A DNA stretch of 64,000 nt. It comes from Diogma glabrata (taxonomy: Eukaryota; Arthropoda; Insecta; Diptera; Cylindrotomidae). The DNA lies in the NCBI GenBank assembly GCA_963693315.1, contig OY856188.1:187089487-187153486 (forward strand), written 5' to 3'. The position numbers were made by a program, and so were the translations under genes. The notes under the pieces are model-generated. The model was not told where the DNA came from, did no database searches, and worked only from the letters and a program-made list of their open reading frames with translations. Positions 55,800 through 64,000 of the stretch are shown in pieces (the first letter of the stretch is position 1; each line of letters begins with the position of its first letter).

Positions 55800-57160
55800 C
55801 ATCACCCAATTACCCTTTTGAGCACCTGCTACAAATTGCTAGAACGACTCATATACAACCGTATCGCACCGATATTGAATGACCAGATCCCTGGCGAACA
55901 AGCTGGTTTCCGTCCCAACCGCAGTTGCAATGATCAAGCTGGGTATCAAAAACAATTAAAAACAGGCGCAGTATTCATCGATCTCACTGCAGCATATGAT
56001 TCGGTCTGGCGAATTGGGATTATATATAAGATGTTCAATGCAATACCTTGTAGCACCATCTCACGTTTAATTAACAACATGCTGAGTAATCGTGTATTCA
56101 AAGTTCATCTAAATAATTGCTGTAGTAGGTCCAAAATGCTTAACAATGGTTTGCCACAGGGATCCTTTCGCCATTACTTTTTAATTTGTACATCCATGAC
56201 ATTCCTCACACAACATCAAAGAAATTTGGCTACGCTGATGATTGGACCCTGCCCACTCAAAACAAAGACATGGGTGTCATAGAAGATTTGCTCTCAACTG
56301 ACCTGGCCTGACCTTCCTAATCTAAGTAAAACCGAGAGCTCTTGTTTCCACTTAAACAACAAACTGGCAAAACACGAACTATCAGTGTTGTTAAACGGCA
56401 CTGTCATTAAATACAATCAACCTCCAAAGTACCTGGGCATTACTCTCGATAGAACTCTTTCTTTTAAGCTCTACCTAGAGAATACGTCAAAAAAACTTAA
56501 AACGAGAAACAATATATTGCACAAACTGGCAGGCTCGAAATGGGCTGCTACTCCAGCTACCCTCCGCACAACTGCTCTAAGTCTGGTTTACTCAGTGGCT
56601 GAGTACGGCGGACCAGTCTGGTTGAATAGCACACATACTCAAAAAGTTGACTGCCAGATGCATGCCACGATGCGTACTATAAGAGGTACTATCAAGTCTA
56701 CTCCTTTACTTTGGCGCCCTGTGTTAAGCAATATCGCTCCATCTGCAGTCAGACGCTCATATGCGCTCATGCGTGAACATAAAAAGTAGCCAACAACATC
56801 ACGTTACCCTTGCACGAATATTACGGTGACCACACTAGTTGTTGATTGAAGTCAAGAAAGCCTTCCCACAAAACTGCCAGCAACCTGCAACTAACCCAAC
56901 TTCTACTCAACCCGGTTTCGATCTGCCACGTCATACTACACTAAACCGAATAAGAACGAATCATGGACGTTGTGCTGATTCTTTCTACAAGTGGGGTATT
57001 TCAGAGTTCCCTCAATGTGACTGCGGAGCTCCACAACAAACCATAAAACACATTGCAACTGTGTGTCCAATTCGACGATACAATGGCGACATCCTAGACA
57101 TCCATTTGGCACATGTACTGCCCAATGTTCAAATATTTTACTTTTTACTTTTTAACTAAA
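55800..57160 (+). pseudogene. LINE reverse transcriptase fragment of a second clade
   Basis: STCYKLLERLIYNRIAPILN and GEQAGFRPNRSCNDQ open the RT palm. GAVFIDLTAAYDSVWRIGII holds the first catalytic Asp. NNGLPQGS follows, and then a frameshift damages the YADD region (ATLMIGP near 56240). YLGITLDRTLSFKLYLENTS and LVYSVAEYGGPVWLNSTHTQ follow, ending TTLNRIRTNHGRCADSFYKW with the CDCGAPQQTIKHIATVCP Cys motif. Stops at 56282 and 56787 break it. The RT is not of the FADD type seen at 30741, so the two neighbouring fragments probably came from different elements. Confidence 0.82.
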
Positions 57161-57179
57161 AGACGCGCAGTCAAATCGA

Positions 57180-57320
57180 TTGTTAGCTCATTTAATGTGT
57201 ACTCATGTTTTCGTGAGTCGAACATACAATTAATTAATGGAAAAAACGGAAAGGGATTTGAAGTCCGAAGAAATATGCTACTGCAAAGTAATTTCCTGAT
57301 GAATACTCAATCAATATGTA
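57180..57320 (+). pseudogene. Possible scrap of the gene family seen at 61683
   Basis: GFEVRRNMLLQSNFLMNTQS resembles VQVCRNMLLQSLAIGYKTVH at about 61770 in a few positions. Only about 30 residues are comparable, so this is a weak call. Confidence 0.25.
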
Positions 57321-57912
57321 GAACTACATTCTACATTCGTATGTTAAGTTTTATTTTTTTTTTTGTATTTTCTATTTCTATTCTATTATAAAATTTTCAT
57401 GTTAGCCTAATTGAATCAGCAGATAAGAGATTCTCAATTCAGGATTAGTCAAAAGAGCAATCCGCTATCCTGTCTATTCAATATAATAAATCTTTATTGT
57501 TTTAAAAGTCCAAGTGGCTCAGAATAAGAGCCATTCTAATAGTTTTAGGTAGATTTCATAGAAAAATCTACCTATTTTAAGTTTTATTTTTATTCTTGTA
57601 ATGTGTCACAACAAAAACCATACGCTAAATAGTTAAAATTGGAAGTGAAGTGAAATTTAAATATTTATATATTTTGTAGTTGAATTGAAATATTTATTTT
57701 GATGATATATAATAATACATAATAAAACAATAATAAATAATTGCTTCATTTATGAGATTTTGAAACATCATTATTTATGTAGATAGGAGGTTTTGCATGC
57801 AATTTTTACTAAAAGAATTCACCGAAAAATTTAAAAATTTAATTTTTGTTTCAAATTACAGACAACAAATAAATATTTATTAAGTTAAACGAATTAGGAA
57901 TTCCATTAAAAA
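57321..57912. other. AT-rich upstream region
   Basis: No coding feature was seen. A short inverted repeat around aagtttcatagaaaaatctacctatt near 57550 may be chance. Confidence 0.4.
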
Positions 57913-58645
57913 ATGTCAAGTGGTCAAAGAATGTTAGATATGGCACGAGAAAAATTACAACAGGCAATCGTGATCCCAAGCAGCAATGAAACAGTGACTG
58001 AAAACCTTGACGAGATATTTTCTTTTGAATTGGATCCTATAGCGATGGGACATGATATTTACATTCCGAGCGCCAGCAATAATTCAAATGAGAATACAAT
58101 TATGGTCACGGATTTAAATTTTGAAAATACATCAAAGCAGAACGGACTAGAAACGGAAAGTAAGGCTTATGAAGACGGCCCAGACTATGTGAGAGATATG
58201 ACTGATGATTCTAACAGTAGTGAAAAACAACTTCATAATACGGATGCGGACAATGATGAAAATAATCATTTATTTGTACCTGAAAGTGTAGAAACGAAAG
58301 AGACAGATGAAACGGGTCTGAGTGAAGTAAATTCCGTACGGCGACAAAGGAAATCTAAATATGATAATTGGAAACGCAATAAAAATAAAAGCCTCCGCAT
58401 GAAGGGAAAGAGTACGTTGGGTTCTATAAGATAGATAATAAATACCAACAACAGAAAATAAGAAGTCCTAGAGTGCAAGGTATTTCTTGCAAATCGAACA
58501 AGTGCATCAAGTCAAAAAAACGATTTTGTCACACGTTTACACCGGAAATACGACAAGCTATTTTCAATAATTTTTGGGATAAATGTAATTGGGACCAATA
58601 AAATATATTTATCGCCTCAAATGTTATATACACTGCATCCAGAAT
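57913..58645 (+). pseudogene. N-terminal part of an uncharacterised multi-copy insect gene
   Basis: ATG at 57913 starts MSSGQRMLDMAREKLQQAIV, followed by an acidic low-complexity region, then RQRKSKYDNWKRNKNKSLRM. After a one-base slip at about 58420 it continues GFYKIDNKYQQQKIRSPRVQ, CKSNKCIKSKKRFCHTFTPE and IRQAIFNNFWDKCNWDQ, meets one stop (58600) and goes on NIFIASNVIYTASRMTV. The K(S/R)xxW-x-RN...GKxYVGF, then CxxKC...C and IFxxFW pattern is one I associate with a large uncharacterised family in aphids and other insects, probably transposon-derived. It is cut by a mariner-type element at 58664, and a later part of the same family lies at 61683. Confidence 0.55.
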
Positions 58646-58665
58646 GACTGTAGAAACGAGCTCTA

Positions 58666-58981
58666 CACCTTTTCCAATTGTAATTCAGAAAGCGTCAATG
58701 TTAATTCAGAAAGCGTCAATTTTAATTCAGAAAGCGTCAATTGTGATTCAGATTAGTCAATTGTAAGTCAGAAACCGTCAATTGTAATTCAGATTAGTCA
58801 ATTTTAATTCAGAAACGGCCAAATGTAATTCAGAAAACGTCAATTGTAATTCAGATTAGTCAATTGTTATTCAGAAAACGACAATTGTAATTCAGATTAG
58901 TAAATTGTAATTCAGAAAACGTCAGTTGTTATTCAGAAAACGTTAATTGTAATTCAGAAAACTTCAATTGATATAAAGAAA
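58666..58981 (+). repeat. Left terminal array of ~21-bp units
   Basis: About 14 head-to-tail copies of gtcaattgtaattcagaaa(g/a)c, some with the shorter ending cagatta. It is the inverse of the right terminal array. Confidence 0.9.
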
Positions 58982-59496
58982 AGCCGGTCAAGTGAAATAA
59001 AATTCGCTCGCCGAGGGTTCCGTGAATGTAGAAGAACAAACTGACAAAAATAATTTACATAAAGCTGTGTTGCAGAGTTTTTATATTGCCAGACCATAGG
59101 CACATAACCCGACAGACAATTTCACTATTTGTAACCGTAAAAAGACCGAAATGTTACCGGTAACTGATATCGGGCACAAGTGGTAACGTAACTGATTTGT
59201 TACAGTATTTTGATCAGACAATAGGCGGTAAGGGTTACCGAACGAGAACCGTATCGGTTACATTTCAACCTTCGTATGGTTATAATTTAAATTACTTTTC
59301 AGTTGATTTTAGTAATTTGACGGGCACAATTACGTTATAATATTTCAGTTATTAGATGGTATTTGTGTCGGTTACGTTTTGGTTATGTTTGGTAATTTGA
59401 CGGATATAATGGTGGTTATATTTCAGATATTAGATGATGTTTTCGTCGGTTACATTATGGTAATTTTTTGTCATTTGACCGACACAATTACACGTT

Positions 59497-60028
59497 GAAC
59501 ATGTTACAATGAATTCTGACGCGAACGAAACAAAACGAGCTGAATACGTACAATCCTTGAACAAGTACATACAGCAAGGGAAACAAGTTGTTTGGATGGA
59601 CGAAACAAATTTTAATTTGTTTTTTCGTTGAACGAGAGGCCGTGCAAGAGTTGGGAAAAGAACAGTACAACACCTTCCAGCATCAAGAGGTCATAACATT
59701 CATTTAATTGGAGCAATTTCAACTACAGGAACCATATACATGGAACGCAGAAAGGGTCCATTTGCTGCCCCGTTAGCAAACGATTGGGTAGTTGTTTTAA
59801 TGCAAAAGTGGCAAGATGTGAGAAATCAACTGGAAGATTTTGTGATTGTTGTGGACAACGCACCTTGTCATTCAAAAGAGTGATCGATGAAACGCCAGCT
59901 TCTCTTTTGCGGCTAGAACCATATTCTCCGATGCTAAATCCCATTGTGAATATTTGGTCTAAAGGAAAATCGTATGCCAAAAGCAACATTCGTGTTCCAA
60001 ACGTTGCAGGTACTGGCGTAATGTAATA
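59497..60028 (+). pseudogene. IS630-Tc1-mariner DDE transposase, broken
   Basis: The frame reads KQVVWMDETNFNLFFR, a stop where the family has Cys or Arg, then RGRARVGKRTVQHLPASRGH, MERRKGPFAAPLANDWVVVL and DFVIVVDNAPCHSK, giving the first two catalytic Asp. A frameshift follows, then LLRLEPYSPMLNPIVNIWSK. The third catalytic position, normally NPIE, is Val here. About 30 residues separate the second and third positions. The N-terminal DNA-binding part (58985-59490) is not readable. The enzyme would cut at TA sites and bind the terminal arrays. This copy is dead through one stop, one frameshift and the E-to-V change. Confidence 0.85.
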
Positions 60029-60278
60029 AAGATTGATCTACTACTTGGAAGATATTATACATAGATCATGCAACGAACACCATAACCGGGAGTGATCGCG
60101 CTCGTGCTATGCAACACTGTACAGTTCCCCAAGCTAGCGCCTTGTTAATGAATGACATAGTGGTCGGTCGGTAATTTATTTAAAAAAATACTAAGACATA
60201 CTATGTATATACTTGGAACTTCATCTCAATTTTTCGCTATGCTAAAATAAAATATAAAGTTAATAAAATGTGTTTTAT

Positions 60279-60551
60279 TTCTGAATTACAATTAACGTTT
60301 TCTGAATTACAATTGACCCTTTCTGAATTACAATTGGCGTTTTCTGAATTAAAATTGACGCTTTCTGAATTACAATTGACAAATCTGAATTACAATTGAC
60401 TAATCTGAATTACAATTGACGCTTTCTGAATTGTAATTGTGGTTTTCTCAATTAAAATTGACGCTTTCTGAATTACAATTGACTAATCTGAATTACAATT
60501 GACTAATCTGAACTACAATTGACGCTTTCTGAATTACAATTGGAAAAGGTG
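60279..60551 (-). repeat. Right terminal array of ~21-bp units
   Basis: About 12 copies of ttctgaattacaattgacg, inverted relative to the left array, ending caattggaaaaggtg and TA. Confidence 0.9.
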
Positions 60552-60553
60552 TA

Positions 60554-61682
60554 GACGTTCGAAAACTTTGTAATGGGCAAGATTTTAAATGTTGGGTGTA
60601 CTTACCTTTTCTATCCTATAGTAATATGCTATAGATCTTAATTTTCCACTCACTTTTCAACCCGTTTGTGTAACAACACAACTGGTTACACATTCCAATG
60701 TACATCCAACACTTTCGCTATTAAATTGTTTTTTATTTTCTGTACATTTTTTTTTACCTAAATATGAAAAAAATTGTAAGAATTAATAAATTTAACTAAA
60801 ATTTATGCTGACGATATTTTTTTTTGCTCGTAGGAAAAAAATTTCTGTTAATTGTTAGTCTTGAATTAATCAGTTGGTGGTTGGCAGTTGGAAGAATTAA
60901 TTAGTTTTTGAGTAGTGATTGAATTGGTTTTGGTGTTTTGATAATTTGTGTTTCTTTTGGAAAATGAATAACACTTAAGTACAAGTGTTAAAGAAGATCC
61001 AAGTTAATCAAGGATAAAATAAAATTTTTTCATAGTAATTGCAGATTTGTAATTGAATTAAAATATATAAAAGAAATTAAAATTATACTATTGGTGTATT
61101 TACTATTTTGATGGTTTGATAAACTAAACAGTTTTAGTGAAAATATATTTACAGTTGCGAACATAAAGTATTTGATTTATTTGCAGACGATCGAGGTGGT
61201 TCAATTCAAGGATGAACCCAATCATTAATTTGTTTATCTGTGGGGGTTCTGTTTTTTTTTAACATAACTAAATTAACACAATGATAAAGAATAAACAGAC
61301 TGTACATGACATCATTATTTGTTGAGACATTAAATGTCACAACAGTGGGCTGATTTGCTTTAGTGCAACCAATATGATTGGATTTAAATTATTTGACAAC
61401 ATAAGGGAATCAACAACAAGCCTGTAGAAATAGATGGTTCAAAGAAGTAATAACAACAGATGAAAACAACAAAATTGTCCAGTATATATTTCTCTTTGTA
61501 AATATAATTACGATGCAAGGCTAACGTAAATATCAGTTGGGGAGATTCGTGACCTGGCAGTTCTCACGTCTGGAGAACCTGGGTGTTGTTTTAAGGCACG
61601 TTTTTTTTTATATGTTAAAATTTCTTGTTAGTGAGGTTGGTCTAGAACCTTCGCTCTATGAGCTAGCGGCAAGGTTATTGAC
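60554..61682. other. AT-rich sequence between two parts of the gene-family member
   Basis: No readable part of the family was found here. The middle of the gene is missing, diverged, or intronic. Confidence 0.4.
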
Positions 61683-62204
61683 GTGCGTGACCAACTGGTA
61701 GACCTGCACGGTCTACCAGAAATTCCTTCCGCTACAAGTTCTGATTACTTCATGCACAATGGCACAGACCGAGTTCAGGTTTGTCGGAATATGCTTTTGC
61801 AATCGCTTGCTATTGGTTATAAGACAGTACATGCTTGGATTGAGTCCAGTTCGACACGGTTAGCATCAGGAGACTTCTCATTCAAACAAGGCCCGGAAAT
61901 CAATTCTCTCCCTTTTTTGAAGAACTACCAAAGTTGCCTTCACATTATGCAAGAGCCAATTCATCTAAATTATTTTTGGAACCGATCTACAGTTCCATTA
62001 GAAATGTGTTTAAACAATATCAAATATTATATGGATCCAAAAATAGTTTACCTTTAGGAATAACGCTGTTTACTGAAACGTTTCACGAAAAGAATTTGTC
62101 CATTTTTCAAAAAAAGAAAGATGGGAATTTGGCGGAAGATGAATATAACAAACACATTATTAACAAGAACCGCGCGAGTTACATTCCATTCCACAAACGA
62201 TAAT
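61683..62204 (+). pseudogene. Second part of the uncharacterised insect gene family
   Basis: VQVCRNMLLQSLAIGYKTVH, then AWIESSSTRLASGDFSFKQG. A slip in a T-run at about 61915 leads to LPKLPSHYARANSSKLFLEP, NSLPLGITLFTETFHEKNLS and IFQKKKDGNLAEDEYNKHI. In relatives I recall a CDxC segment after KKD, which is absent here, so a short internal deletion is likely. It stops at 62202. A perfect hairpin (ctggtagacc, tgcac, ggtctaccag) lies at 61695-61719. With 57913-58645 it forms one decayed gene, oriented the same way and split by the mariner-type insertion and AT-rich DNA. Confidence 0.55.
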
Positions 62205-62928
62205 CTTTCCAAAAACTTAAACTCAGATTCTATCAAACGAAATTCGCATGATGTAATTTTATTTTAATTGTCTCATAATTTTATTCTTTGAATATTAAAA
62301 CAAAGTAGATATCTTATAAACATAAGTCAATTCATAAACCTTCCATAAATATACAAGTCTAAACAAATAACGTAATATGATATTCTATAAAACATGTTCG
62401 ATCAACTTTCACAGTTTTTAATCAAACACTTGTTAATATTATTTTGACTAAAAATATGTTTTAGGTAAAGTTTCTTAGAAATTAAAATATGATAAACATT
62501 TGAATGACAAATGTTTATCAATACAATATAGTATATATAGAAGTAATATTAAAGTAAAAACTCATTCTTACTCTTACTGCAATTGTTATTCTTGCTGCAG
62601 TTCTTATTATAGTTTAATATTATAATTCTTAGTATAACACCAAAGTGAATATACTGGTAAGAATCATTTATTTGATTCAAATATCATTTTTTAAAAAGTG
62701 AATCTGAATAAATAAAAATTTAATTGGCGCAGTTGATAGGATTTGTATCTGAAGATAAAAGATCTAGTAAAACGAACTTATAAACAGTGATAGTGAAAAT
62801 TAAAAAGTCAACTAAAAATCAGTGAACTAAAATATAAACACTTCACCTTTATAATCAACCAGTTGTCACTTGGTCGTTTAAAAATCTATAAAGAAAACAT
62901 ATATAAAATTTGAGCATTAAGAATAAGA
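62205..62928. other. AT-rich sequence, probable 5' region of the Penelope-like element
   Basis: No ORF was seen. The sequence leads directly into the ATG at 62929, so element promoter or leader sequence is likely here. Confidence 0.4.
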
Positions 62929-64000
62929 ATGGAAGCGTATAACAATTTTTTAAAATCTTTCTATAACATCAACATTGAAAGATATAGCGATGACAAAACT
63001 ACGATATTAAAACAACATATAACAAACAATATGAAACTTATTAACAACAAAAGCAGGAAAACATATTTACTTAGATGTAGAAAAACCGGCATCACACCAA
63101 AGTTTATTGAAGACAAAATAAAGAATATGTTTAAAACAATGGAAGAACAAACATCAACTAGGCACAATCAAATTAATAAAGTCAAACGTAAATTAAGCAG
63201 GGATTATATAAACCTAGAGATTAAAATTTGTATCGATACCAACAAAACAATTAACCGGCTTATAAACGCAACACAAGTAAATATTTTACAGTTCTTAACC
63301 TCGATAGACCAAAACCATTTCTTCCGTAACCTGACCTTAGAAATTAAAAAGTACACACACATTAAAAAGAATAACCTAATACAAAAATACAACAAATTAT
63401 GCGCAAACCAGAAGTACTTGCCTACTTTCTATGTGGACAAACAATGTATCGAGAACCTCACAGAGACCATCATTCCAACTGACGTCGAGACTGTGCTGAG
63501 TTTCGGTTCTAAGTTTGCCGTTCCTACTAAAAGAACAGAATGCCCAATTCTAACAGTTATGGCCGAAGTTGAAAATATCCTTCATGGATATGAAAACGAA
63601 AACATGGCACAAGAGGACAGAACTATGATCACACAGAATATCAAACAATATATCACACAAACCGATAAACCACTCACATACATTGATGCCTTTTTACATA
63701 GAGCACACAAACAAACCAAACAATTTCTATTAAACAACCCGAACATATACGTAACGGACTCGGACAAAAGCAATAAAACGGTAATTTTATACAAAGAAGA
63801 CTACAACAACAAAATGAATAATCTACTGAGTGATACAACAACATACGTTAAACTAAGAAAAGATCCCACCCACTACCGAAACAATAGATGCAAAATTTTA
63901 GTAGACCGAATTATAATAAATAAGAATATAATGGAAGAGAAACAAGCTAAAAAACTAATAGTAAAATACCCAGTGACTCCCAAAATATACGGATTACCGA
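62929..64000 (+). CDS. Penelope-like element polyprotein, intact N-terminal part, runs off the window
   Basis: From ATG 62929 an uninterrupted frame of 357 codons reaches the window edge. It starts MEAYNNFLKSFYNINIERYS, basic and helical. In the second half come VLSFGSKFAVPTKRTE, KQTKQFLLNNPNIYVTDSDK, VILYKEDYNNKMNNLLSDTT and KYPVTPKIYGLP, the conserved lead-in to the Penelope-like RT, where YGLPKxHK follows. The catalytic RT motifs and a GIY-YIG endonuclease would lie beyond the window. No stops or slips occur, so it may be a recently active copy. The decayed relative at 13135-15425 shows the parallel FLLDNPNIIITEADKGN. Confidence 0.9.
   Translation, partial: MEAYNNFLKSFYNINIERYSDDKTTILKQHITNNMKLINNKSRKTYLLRCRKTGITPKFIEDKIKNMFKTMEEQTSTRHNQINKVKRKLSRDYINLEIKICIDTNKTINRLINATQVNILQFLTSIDQNHFFRNLTLEIKKYTHIKKNNLIQKYNKLCANQKYLPTFYVDKQCIENLTETIIPTDVETVLSFGSKFAVPTKRTECPILTVMAEVENILHGYENENMAQEDRTMITQNIKQYITQTDKPLTYIDAFLHRAHKQTKQFLLNNPNIYVTDSDKSNKTVILYKEDYNNKMNNLLSDTTTYVKLRKDPTHYRNNRCKILVDRIIINKNIMEEKQAKKLIVKYPVTPKIYGLP

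Larger units (their letters stand above)
58666..60551 (+). mobile_element. Tc1/mariner-type transposon with repeat-array termini
   Basis: The element is 1886 bp and flanked by TA on both sides (58664-58665 and 60552-60553). The outer ends caccttttccaattgtaatt are inverted copies, and each terminus continues as an array of ~21-bp units. A decayed DDE transposase lies between (59497-60028). A short repeat (ttcag.tattagatg and gtcggttac at ~78-bp spacing) occurs at 59300-59490. Confidence 0.88.

Overview
This window looks like eukaryotic, very probably insect, intergenic heterochromatin. It is strongly AT-rich, has short GT-AG introns, and is packed with insect-type transposable elements on both strands, nested in one another. 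I see no bacterial operons, rRNA or tRNA genes. I cannot name the species. Few pieces look like host genes: an LRR exon on the minus strand (8141-8539), an unidentified ORF with a splice-donor-like end (12493-12921), and a broken, unidentified ~500-codon gene at 100-1575.

Layout. 1-8.1 kb: the broken minus-strand gene (possibly an endogenous viral copy), then a 201-bp tandem repeat, a 113-bp satellite and AT-rich sequence. 8.1-12.1 kb: an AMN1-like LRR fragment, then a non-LTR retrotransposon (PHD-type ORF1 plus endonuclease) framed by ~270-bp inverted repeats. 13.1-15.4 kb: a decayed Penelope-like element (RT plus GIY-YIG). 15.7-25.2 kb: a PIF/Harbinger-like transposon with an intron-containing Myb/SANT gene on the plus strand and a transposase on the minus strand. 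The transposase is split by a 6.5-kb gypsy-type LTR element (18533-25048) that has gag and a tiny myristoylation-type membrane protein but no pol. 26.6-30.3 kb: a pogo/Tigger scrap and a nearly full-length RTE LINE (minus). 30.4-34.3 kb: a MITE and an intact LINE (minus, 1007 codons). 34.5-37.2 kb: a decayed hAT transposon. 38.3-53.6 kb: a decayed BEL/Pao element whose gag is interrupted by a young Osvaldo-like gypsy element (38747-49118) with near-identical 1.17-kb LTRs, a tRNA-Lys-type primer site, an extra ORF before gag, gag and an uninterrupted pol. 54.3-57.2 kb: two non-LTR fragments. 57.9-62.2 kb: an uncharacterised multi-copy insect gene family member containing a Tc1/mariner-type transposon (58666-60551) whose ends are arrays of ~21-bp repeats. 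62.9 kb to the end: the intact start of a second Penelope-like element that runs out of the window.

The elements are not a cooperating pathway. They record successive insertions: the gypsy element went into Harbinger, the Osvaldo-like element into BEL, and the mariner into the gene-family member. Restored reading frames across the junctions support the first two. The elements that look recently active are the 1007-codon LINE, the Osvaldo-like gypsy and the Penelope-like ORF at the right edge.
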